Shown here: positions 19,401 to 28,102 of the stretch, in pieces | Numbering within the stretch: position 1 is the first letter of the stretch | Layout of the letters: every line of letters starts with the position of its first letter | Assembly: GCA_902775735.1 (NCBI GenBank) | Contig: CACYNH010000003.1 | Coordinates: forward strand, 1-64,000 | DNA length: 64,000 bases | DNA from: an uncultured Erysipelotrichaceae bacterium | GTDB lineage: Bacteria > Bacillota_I > Bacilli_A > Erysipelotrichales > Erysipelotrichaceae | Direction of reading: 5' to 3' | The notes under the pieces: generated by a model | Told to the model about the DNA's origin: nothing | Database searches by the model: none | What the model saw: only the letters and a program-made list of their open reading frames with translations | Translations under genes and position numbers: made by a program

Positions 19401-20345
19401 TTACATTTCAGATTCAGTTTCCGCGAAGAACCTGCGGACTTCACTTTCATAAAGCTGCGGATCTTTTGCGCTGCTTACGGCGTGACCTGCCCCTTCCACA
19501 AAGACGGTTCTGTGCTTTGAAGCGCAGGCTGCCGCGTTCTTTTCAGTGTGGGATGGCTTTACAAAATGATCTTCAGATCCATGGAAGAAAAGCACCGGAA
19601 GCTTCGCGTTTTTCATGGCGGAAAGTGCGTCCGCCTCTTTCATTTCAAAGTGAGCGAACGTATGACAGTTGAACGCCATGATGCTCAATGCCGGAAACTC
19701 AGGCGTTTTATACCAGGCCTTCTGCACATCCAGAATGATGTCATGCATCGATGTATAGCCGCAGTCCGCGATGATTCCCTTCACACCCGCAGGCTCCTGA
19801 TCAGCGTTCATCAATACTGAAGCGGCACCCATGGACACACCGAAGAGATACACAGGAAGGTTTCTGTCATTCTTTTCAGCGATGAAATCCGCCCAGTCAT
19901 AGATGTCCAGCTTTTCTTTGGCGCCGTAGGTGATGTATTTCCCTTCACTTCTGCCATGCGCTCTTTCATCGATCGCCAGAATCTCACAGTCCCTCTTCAG
20001 CATCGGCAGGATATAAGCAAAATCGCCGCTCACCGAGCCATGGAAGCCATGGCAGAGAATCACAATTCTTTCCGCATTCTCATTGGGGTAATATCTGGCG
20101 TGCAGTTTGAGATGATCGCGGGAAATCAGCCAGGCGTCCTCATAAGGGATTTCTTCCGTCTCCTGTTTTCTTTTCTGCCGCTCATAATAAGCTTTGCCTT
20201 CAGCGGTTTCAGGATCCGGGGATTTCTTTGGTTTTGCGCTCCAGCCGCGGTTTCTGCCATTGCAGGCAAAATCAAAAAACCAGAGATATACGCCGCTCAT
20301 TGCGGCTGCCGTGCCCACTGCACCTGCCAAAAGCATTTTTTTCAT
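19401..20345 (-). CDS. Membrane-anchored alpha/beta hydrolase
   Basis: A 314-residue serine hydrolase. A hydrophobic N-terminal segment (MLLAGAVGTAAAMSGVYLWF) should anchor it in the membrane. The fold motifs are VILCHGFHGS (oxyanion region), nucleophile elbow GVSMGA, Asp in FFHGSEDHFVKP and His in GAGHAVS. Relatives are esterases or lipases of the BAAT/S9-like group with unknown substrates. It is coupled by ATGA overlap to the upstream MATE pump. Confidence 0.85.
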   Translation of the reverse strand: MKKMLLAGAVGTAAAMSGVYLWFFDFACNGRNRGWSAKPKKSPDPETAEGKAYYERQKRKQETEEIPYEDAWLISRDHLKLHARYYPNENAERIVILCHGFHGSVSGDFAYILPMLKRDCEILAIDERAHGRSEGKYITYGAKEKLDIYDWADFIAEKNDRNLPVYLFGVSMGAASVLMNADQEPAGVKGIIADCGYTSMHDIILDVQKAWYKTPEFPALSIMAFNCHTFAHFEMKEADALSAMKNAKLPVLFFHGSEDHFVKPSHTEKNAAACASKHRTVFVEGAGHAVSSAKDPQLYESEVRRFFAETESEM

Positions 20346-21694
20346 TTTCCAAGAAGCTCCTGTTCCTTTTTTGCGGCAATGGTATGCATGTAAAGCATAC
20401 AGAGGATGGTCTGCAGAAGACTGGAGGCCGGCGTCGCAAGTCCGACTTTGAACAGGGAAACCGGGGTCAGCTTTGACATGAAATATGATACGGGAATTCT
20501 TACCCCGAACGCACCAAGAATGCTCTGGGCCATGACAAATTTCGTATAGCCGCAGCCGTTGAAGTAGCCGGTATAGCAGAAAAAGAATGACGTCAGCAGA
20601 CAGTCAATGGCATAGGCCTTGAGATATTCCCAGCCCTGGGCAACAACTTCCGGGTCAGTGGAGAAAATACCACAGAGCAGATCGCCATGGAAGAATGAGA
20701 TGTATCCCATAATGATTCCGAATGCCAGGGAGACACCGATGCCCATGCGCAGCGCCTTGTGGGCTCTGTCCATTTTCTTCGCCCCGTAGTTCTGGGCGAC
20801 AAAGGAAGCCATCGACTGACCGAAGGCGCTCGGCACCAGCATGATAAAGCCGCAGACCTTTTCGGCGACGCCCATGCCGGCGGAAGCCATCAGGCCCAGT
20901 GAATTGACAATCGCCAGGATGATCAGGAAACTGATTCCCACCAGCAGATCCGCCAGAGCGATCGGTGTGCCGAAGCCGACGATCTGTCTGATGAGCGTTC
21001 CGTTAAAGCGGATCATGCCGGTTTCAAACGCAAACGGCAGCGGAACCCGGCGGATTAAAGCAAGGGATAAAAGCACGCTGAACGCCTGTGATGCGACAGT
21101 CGCCGTCGCTGCTCCGGCCGCACCCATGTGGAATCCTCTGACTAAAAGGAGATCAAGAAAGATATTGCATACCGCCGCAATGCCGACCGCAAGAAGAGGA
21201 ATTCGTGAATTGCCGAGTCCTCTGAACAGAGCGCCGAGCAGGTTGTATGCGGTGATGAACACAAGGCCCATGGAACAGATCCGGATATAGCTGACAGTCA
21301 TCTCATAGGCTTCCTGCGGCGCGTTCATCAGCGATGCCAGAAGGCCGGAACCCGGCACCATCAGAGCGGAAAGCGCAATTGCGATGAAACCGAAAAAGAC
21401 AATGCTGGTGCCGACTGCCCTGCCGGCTTCCTCATTTTCATTTTTCCCGAGCAGCTGTCCGATCAGAATGGTCGTGCCCATCGCAAGACCCGCGAGGACT
21501 GAGGTGGCTGTCATCATGATCTGCGCCCCGGTGGAAACCGCGGATACATCCGCGCTCAAAGCATAGCGGCCGACAATCAGAACGTCCACAGCGCCATACA
21601 GCGACTGCAGAAACATCGCCATGATGACCGGCAGCGCGAACTTCAGCAGCGGTCCCAGGATTTTTCCTTCAGTGAAATTTCCGGATGCGCTCAT
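20342..21694 (-). CDS. MATE family efflux transporter
   Basis: A 450-residue, twelve-helix MATE/NorM-type cation antiporter. Typical starts are FTEGKILGPLLKFALPVIM and LYGAVDVLIVGRYA in the N-half, and GYFNGCGYTKFVMAQS in the C-half. Such pumps export drugs or metabolites with Na+ or H+. ATG 21694 was chosen because GGGAGG precedes it; a longer frame reaches into an upstream hairpin. It is the first gene before the alpha/beta hydrolase, coupled by ATGA. Confidence 0.9.
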   Translation of the reverse strand: MSASGNFTEGKILGPLLKFALPVIMAMFLQSLYGAVDVLIVGRYALSADVSAVSTGAQIMMTATSVLAGLAMGTTILIGQLLGKNENEEAGRAVGTSIVFFGFIAIALSALMVPGSGLLASLMNAPQEAYEMTVSYIRICSMGLVFITAYNLLGALFRGLGNSRIPLLAVGIAAVCNIFLDLLLVRGFHMGAAGAATATVASQAFSVLLSLALIRRVPLPFAFETGMIRFNGTLIRQIVGFGTPIALADLLVGISFLIILAIVNSLGLMASAGMGVAEKVCGFIMLVPSAFGQSMASFVAQNYGAKKMDRAHKALRMGIGVSLAFGIIMGYISFFHGDLLCGIFSTDPEVVAQGWEYLKAYAIDCLLTSFFFCYTGYFNGCGYTKFVMAQSILGAFGVRIPVSYFMSKLTPVSLFKVGLATPASSLLQTILCMLYMHTIAAKKEQELLGK

Positions 21695-21715
21695 AACGTT
21701 TTCCTCCCTTACGCA

Positions 21716-21751
21716 AACCAACCGGCTGCCTTGCAAAGCATCCGGTTGGTT
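21716..21751 (-). terminator. Hairpin between gdhA and the MATE gene
   Basis: Perfect 10-bp arms (AACCAACCGG at 21716-21725 and its complement at 21742-21751) plus an inner TGC/GCA pairing. The T tract on the minus strand is weak, so it may be a gdhA terminator, a processing site or an attenuator. Confidence 0.45.
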
Positions 21752-21794
21752 CATACGTATTAGATGATAATGAAACTTTTGGAATCGTCAAGAA

Positions 21795-23141
21795 TCAGAA
21801 CAGACCCTGGGCGAGCATTGCCTCGGCAACCTTGAGGAAGCCGGCGATGTTTGCGCCTTTGACCAGGTCATAGCCCAGATCATAATCAGCAGCCGCCTTG
21901 GCGGAGTTGTCATGGATGGACTTCATGATCTGCTTCAGCTTCGCGTCAACCTCTTCAGCTGTCCAGCCGTATCTCTCGGAGTTCTGGCTCATTTCAAGAG
22001 CGGAAACCGCGACACCGCCGGCGTTGGCAGCCTTTGCCGGACCGACGATCACGCCGTTGTCCTGCAGATACTTGACCGCTTCATTGGTGGCAGGCATGTT
22101 GGCGCCTTCGAAGTAGTACTTCGCACCGTTGGCGACGATCTTCTGAGCTTCTTCCATGCCGATTTCGTTCTGGGTAGCGCACGGAATGTAAACGTCAGCC
22201 TTGACGCCCCAGGGCTTTTCACCCTCGTGGTATTCGCAGCCGAACTTTTCAGCATACATCTTGATGTTCGCTTTTCTGGAAGCGCGCATTTCGAGCAGGT
22301 AGTTCAGCTTTTCTTCTGTTGTGATGCCTTCCGGATCATAGACATAGCCGTTATGGCCGGAGATTGTGACGACCTTGCCGCCGAGTTCAGCGATCTTCTT
22401 CGCAGCGCCCCAGGCAACATTGCCATAGCCGGAGAGAACGAATGTCTTTCCCGCAGGTGTGTCGTTTTCATGTTCGAAGACGGAACATGCATAATACAGA
22501 ACGCCGAAGCCTGTGGCTTCCGGACGGATCAGGGAACCGCCGTATGTCAGGCCCTTTCCGGTCAGAACGCCGTTGTCATAAGCGTCGCGGATTCTTCTGT
22601 ACTGGCCGAACATGTAGCCGATTTCTCTGCCGCCGACACCGATGTCACCGGCCGGTACGTCTGTGGACGGACCGATATGACGCTGCAGTTCAGTCATGAA
22701 TGACTGGCAGAAACGCATGATTTCATTGTCGCTCTTTCCGTGAGGATCGAAATCGCTGCCGCCCTTGCCGCCGCCGATGGGCAGTGTTGTCAGGCTGTTC
22801 TTGAAAATCTGTTCAAATCCGAGGAACTTGAGAATGCCGAGATTTACGGACGGGTGGAATCTGAGGCCGCCCTTGTACGGGCCGATCGCTCCGTTGAACT
22901 GGACACGGTAGCCTCTGTTGACGCGGGCCTTGCCCTCATCATCAACCCAGGCAACACGGAACTCAACAACACGCTCCGGTTCTACCAGTCTTTCCAGAAG
23001 CGCTGCTGCTTCGTACTCGGGATGTCTTTCAACAACCGGTTCGATGGAGCTCAGAACTTCTGTCACTGTCTGCAGGAATTCCGGCTCATTCGGATTCTTC
23101 GCTCTTGTCTCTTCGATGACTCGCTTTACATACTCGCTCAT
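21795..23141 (-). CDS. gdhA: NADP-type glutamate dehydrogenase
   Basis: A 448-residue hexameric-type glutamate dehydrogenase that makes glutamate from 2-oxoglutarate and ammonia. Motifs are PIGGGKGGSDFDPHGKSD with the catalytic Lys, DVPAGDIGVGGREIG, and the nucleotide-binding GYGNVAWGAAKKIAELG. Length and start (GGAGG before ATG 23141) match bacterial GdhA. It is monocistronic with its own promoter. Glutamate is the amino donor for the BCAA aminotransferase at 44888, so it links functionally to that block. Confidence 0.95.
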   Translation of the reverse strand: MSEYVKRVIEETRAKNPNEPEFLQTVTEVLSSIEPVVERHPEYEAAALLERLVEPERVVEFRVAWVDDEGKARVNRGYRVQFNGAIGPYKGGLRFHPSVNLGILKFLGFEQIFKNSLTTLPIGGGKGGSDFDPHGKSDNEIMRFCQSFMTELQRHIGPSTDVPAGDIGVGGREIGYMFGQYRRIRDAYDNGVLTGKGLTYGGSLIRPEATGFGVLYYACSVFEHENDTPAGKTFVLSGYGNVAWGAAKKIAELGGKVVTISGHNGYVYDPEGITTEEKLNYLLEMRASRKANIKMYAEKFGCEYHEGEKPWGVKADVYIPCATQNEIGMEEAQKIVANGAKYYFEGANMPATNEAVKYLQDNGVIVGPAKAANAGGVAVSALEMSQNSERYGWTAEEVDAKLKQIMKSIHDNSAKAAADYDLGYDLVKGANIAGFLKVAEAMLAQGLF

Positions 23142-23233
23142 GTTATTTCCTCCATTTCCTCCTGATCAACTGATCAGTCACGGGTAAAGCCTTCTGAATG
23201 GAAATCCTGAATGTTTCCGTTCAGAACGTGGTT

Positions 23234-23262
23234 ATTTTACAACCATACCGCCATTCTGAAAA
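23234..23262 (-). promoter_or_regulatory. Candidate gdhA promoter
   Basis: -35 TTTTCA (23262-23257) and -10 TAAAAT (23239-23234) with a 17-base spacer on the minus strand. This leaves a leader of about 85 bases before gdhA. Confidence 0.45.
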
Positions 23263-23311
23263 GCCTTTCACGCAATGTAATTTTTTACATTTATATTTTT
23301 TTATTCCTGCA

Positions 23312-23337
23312 TGTAAAAAACTGCCCGCAGGCAGTTT
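23312..23337 (-). terminator. Terminator of the SseB-like/aminopeptidase operon
   Basis: AACTGCC and GGCAGTT pair around a four-base loop (23319-23336). A TTTTTT run follows on the minus strand. Confidence 0.8.
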
Positions 23338-23345
23338 CGTATGAA

Positions 23346-24584
23346 TCAGTCAATGACGAATGAACCGTCCCGGAAAACCGGGATCACCCTGCCGTCATGC
23401 GTGATTCCATCCACACTCATATCGGCAGTGCCGAACATGAAATCCTCATGCTGGAGGGAGGCATTGCCGCCCTTCTCCCTGAGTTCTTCCGGGCTCATCT
23501 CTTCGCCGCCTTTAATATTTTCCGGGTACGGCCTGCCAAGCGCAAGATGGCAGGAGGCGTTTTCATCGTACAGGGTGTTATAGAAAAGAATTCCGCTTTG
23601 AGAAATCTTTGAGCCATGAGGCACAAGCGCCACTTCGCCCAGATGCCTTGAACCTTCATCGAAGTCCAGCAGCTGCGTCAGGGCTTCCTCCTCCTTTTCC
23701 GCATGATGAGAGACAACTTTTCCGTTTTCAAACTTCAGTGTGAAGTTTTCAATCAGCACACCGTTGTAGGAAAGAGGCCTTGAGGAAACGACCGTGCCGT
23801 TCACCTTTTCACGGTGCGGCATGCAGAAGACTTCTTCAGTGGGAATATTGGGATCGAAATACACGCCGGCCGGGGTTGTGCATCCGCCGCCGACCCAGAT
23901 ATGCTCATCCACCAGTCCGACATGCAGGTCCGTGCCGAGACTGTTTTTAAAATGCAGTTCCTTAAATCCGAACTCCGTCATTTTCTTCGCGTGGGCAATC
24001 AGCTCAGCGTCATGGGCTTTCCAGTATTCCAGAGGATCGCCTTCCTCACTGACGCCGGAGACATCGAAGAGAACAGCTTCCAGTTTGTCAAACGCTTCCT
24101 CTTCATCCAGTTCAGGGAAGACTGCCTTCGCCCATTCTTTTGAGGCGGTGCCGAGAACACACCACTGTCCCTCATTGTTCATGGTATACGCCTGAAGGTC
24201 ACCCATCTTTTCGTGGTAAGCCTTCTGGTATGCGTTGATCTTGGAGGAGGGAATTCCTTTTAATGAACCGGGTCTGTCGGAAACAACAGAGAGGTAGCAC
24301 GCGCCCTTTTCATGGGCCTGTTTTTCCCTGTCATGGACCCAGTCGCCGATATCAGCAAGTTCTTCCTCGCTCTGGTTCAGATAATCCATTCTGGTGATGT
24401 TCTGGTTTCTCCATCTGACATCGACATATGAAGCGCCGGCCTGATACGCTTCTTCAGCGACCATTTCAATAAATGGATAATCACGGACGTCCGCCCTTAC
24501 GACTAACGGCTGGCCAGGCTGGACATTGACGCCTCTTCTGACCGCAAGGGCAGCCAGTTTTCTGTACATTTTTTCTCTCTTCAT
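23346..24584 (-). CDS. M29 family aminopeptidase
   Basis: A 412-residue AmpS/PepS-type metallo-aminopeptidase that removes N-terminal residues with two metal ions. Family blocks are ELHFKNSLGTDLHVGLVD, TEEVFCMPHREKVNGTVV, DEGSRHLGEVALVPHGS, LYDENASCHLALGRPYP and a C-terminal HEDFMFGTADMSVDG. The Glu, His and Asp metal ligands of the family are present in these blocks. It is intracellular, with no signal peptide. Its ATG overlaps the stop of the SseB-like gene (ATGA), so it depends on that transcript. Confidence 0.92.
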   Translation of the reverse strand: MKREKMYRKLAALAVRRGVNVQPGQPLVVRADVRDYPFIEMVAEEAYQAGASYVDVRWRNQNITRMDYLNQSEEELADIGDWVHDREKQAHEKGACYLSVVSDRPGSLKGIPSSKINAYQKAYHEKMGDLQAYTMNNEGQWCVLGTASKEWAKAVFPELDEEEAFDKLEAVLFDVSGVSEEGDPLEYWKAHDAELIAHAKKMTEFGFKELHFKNSLGTDLHVGLVDEHIWVGGGCTTPAGVYFDPNIPTEEVFCMPHREKVNGTVVSSRPLSYNGVLIENFTLKFENGKVVSHHAEKEEEALTQLLDFDEGSRHLGEVALVPHGSKISQSGILFYNTLYDENASCHLALGRPYPENIKGGEEMSPEELREKGGNASLQHEDFMFGTADMSVDGITHDGRVIPVFRDGSFVID

Positions 24585-25825
24585 TCTTCTTCCTCCCGGT
24601 GATTGATGAATTCTTCCCGGTATCCCTCCAGGGAAGTAATGGAATGCACATAGCTGTCGGACAGGAAGAAGGAGGCGGGGCCGAACGGATTGATGACCAT
24701 CCCGTCATAGCCCTTGTGCATCATCTCCACCGCCTGCTGGAAGCTCATCAGCAGAACCACTGACTTCTCATCTTCCATGACATTGCTGTAGCGGGACAGC
24801 GCGTCCCAGTCTGTAAAGAGCGGGAACACCGCCTTTTCAGGATCGCGCGAGGAGGAAACCGACAGGAACATCACATCATGGGAACCTTTGATCGGTTCCG
24901 TGATATCGCCGATCCCGGCCTCATTCTGGATTTTGGCCGGCACCAGATACTGTCCATGGACGACATCATAGACGAAGCAGCTCATAAAATCAGCCTCTTC
25001 GTAATGGTCGGAAAGACCGCTCAGCATCGCCGAGATTCTCGGATTCTCCGCTGTCACGGCCGGAACCGCGGTGCTCACCGGAAGCTGTCCGGAAACTGCC
25101 GGCCAGCTGCCTGAAGAAGGCATTCCGTTTTTCCTGTCACCCAGTTCAATGACCGCTTTTTCATCTTTTGCCGTGTTTCTGTTCTGACCGTTGACCTGAA
25201 TCTTCCGCACGCGGCTCTGTGTCCGGCTGCCGTCGCTGCCGATCACACAGACTTTATCGCCGGTATGCATTTCACCGCTGACTTTCCCCGCCCAAAGACC
25301 GTTTTCAAGCTCATCTTCCCGCAGGAACACAAATCTTCTGCGGTTGAGGGAAAAGCGTTTCTGCGCCCTTTCGACCTGGGAAAGACGCGGCAGGAAACGG
25401 TGGTAGTTAAAGAAGTAAAGCACAATCGCCGCGACCGCAGCGATACTTACAATCACGGCAGGATTGATCCTGGATGCAGAAAGCAGGGAGCGCTCAGTGC
25501 TCATCTGCCGGTAGCCGCTCATCGTGATCATCACAAGGATCATGGACATTAACAGGGTTGTCATCGCCCATCTTGAACGGATGAGTTTTCCCTGCACCAG
25601 TCCTTTGTCCCGGTCAAAGCGGCGGTTGAAGAAAACGATCAGCACCATACTCCCCAGCATCAGAAGGAAAGACGCGGCCAGGATGATGATCACCACTGAA
25701 AGTTCAACTTCCTGATTTGCGTAATCAATCAGAAGAACACAGTCAACGCCCGCCGTCAGGGCAAAGAAAAAACCGGCAGCCAGTGACGCGATCATATATA
25801 ACGTTTTTGCCAGTTGGTTTTTCAT
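24581..25825 (-). CDS. Membrane protein with C-terminal SseB-like domain
   Basis: A 414-residue protein. The first 150 residues contain four hydrophobic segments, including a wide gap before HRFLPRLSQVERAQKRFSL. A short beta-rich part follows (AGKVSGEMHTGDKVCVIG, reminiscent of an EF-Tu domain 2 barrel). The last 130 residues look like an SseB domain (VFPLFTDWDALSRYS and GYDGMVINPFGP). SseB-type domains are found alone or as accessory modules of unknown function. The start is unsure: ATG 25825 follows TATACT by only nine bases and has no ribosome site, and a longer start exists at 25852. Coupled to the aminopeptidase. Confidence 0.65.
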   Translation of the reverse strand: MKNQLAKTLYMIASLAAGFFFALTAGVDCVLLIDYANQEVELSVVIIILAASFLLMLGSMVLIVFFNRRFDRDKGLVQGKLIRSRWAMTTLLMSMILVMITMSGYRQMSTERSLLSASRINPAVIVSIAAVAAIVLYFFNYHRFLPRLSQVERAQKRFSLNRRRFVFLREDELENGLWAGKVSGEMHTGDKVCVIGSDGSRTQSRVRKIQVNGQNRNTAKDEKAVIELGDRKNGMPSSGSWPAVSGQLPVSTAVPAVTAENPRISAMLSGLSDHYEEADFMSCFVYDVVHGQYLVPAKIQNEAGIGDITEPIKGSHDVMFLSVSSSRDPEKAVFPLFTDWDALSRYSNVMEDEKSVVLLMSFQQAVEMMHKGYDGMVINPFGPASFFLSDSYVHSITSLEGYREEFINHREEEE

Positions 25826-25918
25826 ATATAAAGAGTATATCAGAGAAAACATACGGGCAGGCGGCGGTAAAGTTTAATATTAAGCCTTCTCACATGCTTA
25901 TCACAGGTTTCTTACCGC

Positions 25919-25947
25919 TTTTCATTTAGCGGCAATTGAATTATAGT
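25919..25947 (+). promoter_or_regulatory. Candidate promoter of the second MATE gene
   Basis: -35 TTTTCA (25919-25924) and -10 TATAGT (25942-25947), spacer 17. CCGCT and AGCGG flank the -35 box as a small inverted repeat. Confidence 0.4.
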
Positions 25948-25976
25948 GAAGTTGATTCATAGCACCGAGGTGAAGC

Positions 25977-27335
25977 ATGTCAGAAACAATCCAATACAAC
26001 AAAGCAGAACTGTTCAAAGAGACAATCCGCATGGCATGGCCTGCCCTGCTGGAAAGCTTCTTCGTATCGCTGGCCGGCATGATCGACACAATGATGGTTT
26101 CCTCCATGGGCGCATATGCGGTCGCGGCAGTCGGTCTGACCACCCAGCCGAAATTCATCACCCTGGCGGTATTCATGTCCATCAACGTTTCCGTCAGTGC
26201 CCTGGTCGCCAGAAGACGCGGACAGGGAGATCAGAGAAGCGCCAACCGGATTCTTCTGACCGCTCTGATCATGACCGTCGTATGCTGTGCGATTCTGACG
26301 GCAGTCACTGTGATTCTCGCTTCACCGATCATAACCCTGTGCGGATCCTCCGCCGATACCCATGATCCCGCGGTCCTCTACTTCCGGGTCATCCAGATCG
26401 GCATGATCTTCAATGTCCTCTCATTGTGCATCAACGCCGCCCAGAGAGGCTCCGGCAACACGAAGATCGCAATGACCACAAACATCACTTCTTCAATCGT
26501 CAACATCGTCTTCAACTACCTTCTGATCGGCGGTCACTTCGGCTTCCCCAAATGGGGCCTCTTCGGCGCCGCATTCGCGACGGTGCTCGGCACAGTGGCC
26601 GCAGCGGCTATGAGTATACGTTCCCTGTTCAACAAGAACAGCTATGTCTCGATTCCTTACATCAGGAATGAAAAAGTCAAACCGAGAGCGGAAACACTCG
26701 GACAGATTGTCGGACTCGGTTCAAACATGCTGGTGGAAAACATCGCCATGCGTGTCGGCTTCGTCATTACCGCGGTGCTTGCGGCCAAACTGGGCACCAA
26801 CGCTTTCGCCGCCCACAATGTCGGTATGAATTTCCTGTCGCTGGGCTTCTCGTTCGGCGACGGCATGCAGGTGGCTGCAGTCGCATTGATCGGACGTTCG
26901 TTGGGTGAAGGAAAACCTGACAAGGCGAAACTGTACGGAAGTCTCTGTCAGAGAACAGGTCTTGGCATCTCATTCATTCTGGCGGTCATTCTGTTCTTCT
27001 TCGGCAGAAACCTGTTCTCGCTGTTCTTCACAGATCCCGTCGTCCTTGATATGGGCGTCATCATCTGCAACTACATCATCGTCATCATTCTCTTCCAGAT
27101 TTCCCAGATTATCTTCGGTGGCTGCCTCAGAGGCGCCGGCGATATGAAATACTGTCTCTTCGCTTCCCTGGTTTCCGTTACCCTGATCCGTTCCCTCGTC
27201 ACATGGGTTCTGGTCAGTGTCATCCAGCTTGGCCTCCATGGCATATGGATTGGCATTCTTTCCGACCAGCTCTCCCGCTTCATCTTCCTCTCCCTCCGCT
27301 TTAAGGAAGGATCCTGGGCGAAGATCAGAATCTGA
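25977..27335 (+). CDS. MATE family efflux transporter
   Basis: A 452-residue MATE antiporter. Landmarks are LFKETIRMAWPALLESFFVS, MIDTMMVSSMGAYAVAAVGL in the first bundle and a GDGMQVAAVALIGRSLGEG / GGCLRGAGDMKY pair in the second. It is only distantly like the MATE at 20342-21694, so the two are not a recent duplication. AGGTGA is placed properly before ATG 25977. Single gene with its own promoter and terminator. Substrate unknown. Confidence 0.92.
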   Translation: MSETIQYNKAELFKETIRMAWPALLESFFVSLAGMIDTMMVSSMGAYAVAAVGLTTQPKFITLAVFMSINVSVSALVARRRGQGDQRSANRILLTALIMTVVCCAILTAVTVILASPIITLCGSSADTHDPAVLYFRVIQIGMIFNVLSLCINAAQRGSGNTKIAMTTNITSSIVNIVFNYLLIGGHFGFPKWGLFGAAFATVLGTVAAAAMSIRSLFNKNSYVSIPYIRNEKVKPRAETLGQIVGLGSNMLVENIAMRVGFVITAVLAAKLGTNAFAAHNVGMNFLSLGFSFGDGMQVAAVALIGRSLGEGKPDKAKLYGSLCQRTGLGISFILAVILFFFGRNLFSLFFTDPVVLDMGVIICNYIIVIILFQISQIIFGGCLRGAGDMKYCLFASLVSVTLIRSLVTWVLVSVIQLGLHGIWIGILSDQLSRFIFLSLRFKEGSWAKIRI

Positions 27336-27346
27336 TTTGCTTTCCT

Positions 27347-27375
27347 GCGCAGGCAGTGCCCTGCGCTTTTCTTTT
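27347..27375 (+). terminator. Terminator of the second MATE gene
   Basis: GCGCAGG (27347-27353) pairs with CCTGCGC (27360-27366). TTTTCTTTTTCC follows. Confidence 0.75.
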
Positions 27376-27428
27376 TCCTTCTCATCCGCTGTGATAGAAT
27401 TACCTGCGTGAAAATGAAGGAGCCGACT

Positions 27429-28073
27429 ATGAAATATACAGCTGTTTTCTTTGATCTTGACGGAACCCTGACGGAATCGGGCACCGGCATTATCCGCTCA
27501 TTCCGCTACGCGTTTGAAAAGATGGAAATGGAACTGGACCCTGAAGCGGATCTTTCCGTTGTCATCGGCCCGCCCCTTGCCGGTTCGTTTATCCGTTTCG
27601 GCGTGCCGGCAGAAAGAGCGGATGAGGCGGTCAGAAAATACCGGGAGCGCTATATGACTGTCGGCAAATATGAAAACGAACCTTATCCCGGCATCCGGGA
27701 ACTTCTGGCAAAGCTGAAAGAAGCAGGGCTGAAACTGTATGTCGCCACATCAAAGCCGGAATTGCTGGCGGTGGATATCCTGGAGCACTTTGATCTTGCG
27801 AAGTATTTTGATGAAATCGCCGGGGCGAGTATGGATGGAAAGCGGGGAACCAAAGAACAGGTGATCCGCTGGCTGATTGAAAAGGCGGACCTGAAAGAAA
27901 CCGCGGTCATGGTCGGGGATACGGAATTCGATATCACCGGCGCAAAGCAGACAGGCCTGGACGGCATCGGCGTCACATGGGGATACGGCACAAAGGAGTC
28001 CATGAAGGAAGCGGGAGCGGACGGTCTTGCGGATACGATGGACGAACTGTATACACTGATCACTGCAGAATAA
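27429..28073 (+). CDS. HAD-superfamily phosphatase, phosphoglycolate phosphatase-like
   Basis: A 214-residue HAD subclass I hydrolase. Motif I FFDLDGTLTES (nucleophile Asp), motif II VATSKPE, a Lys near KRGTKEQ and motif III MVGDTEFDITGAKQTG are all present, with a helical cap between I and II. Relatives (Gph/PpaX/YbiV-like) dephosphorylate small sugar or nucleotide phosphates; the substrate cannot be read from sequence. ATG 27429 was chosen over a codon seven earlier because AAGGAG sits seven bases before it. Confidence 0.88.
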   Translation: MKYTAVFFDLDGTLTESGTGIIRSFRYAFEKMEMELDPEADLSVVIGPPLAGSFIRFGVPAERADEAVRKYRERYMTVGKYENEPYPGIRELLAKLKEAGLKLYVATSKPELLAVDILEHFDLAKYFDEIAGASMDGKRGTKEQVIRWLIEKADLKETAVMVGDTEFDITGAKQTGLDGIGVTWGYGTKESMKEAGADGLADTMDELYTLITAE

Positions 28074-28100
28074 AAATCGTGGAGTCCACGATTTTTGTTT
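28073..28100. terminator. Bidirectional terminator, HAD gene and ABC operon
   Basis: AAAATCGTGG (28073-28082) pairs with CCACGATTTT (28086-28095) around a tight loop. The arms end in A and T runs, so both strands get a T tract. Confidence 0.85.
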
Positions 28101-28102
28101 TG

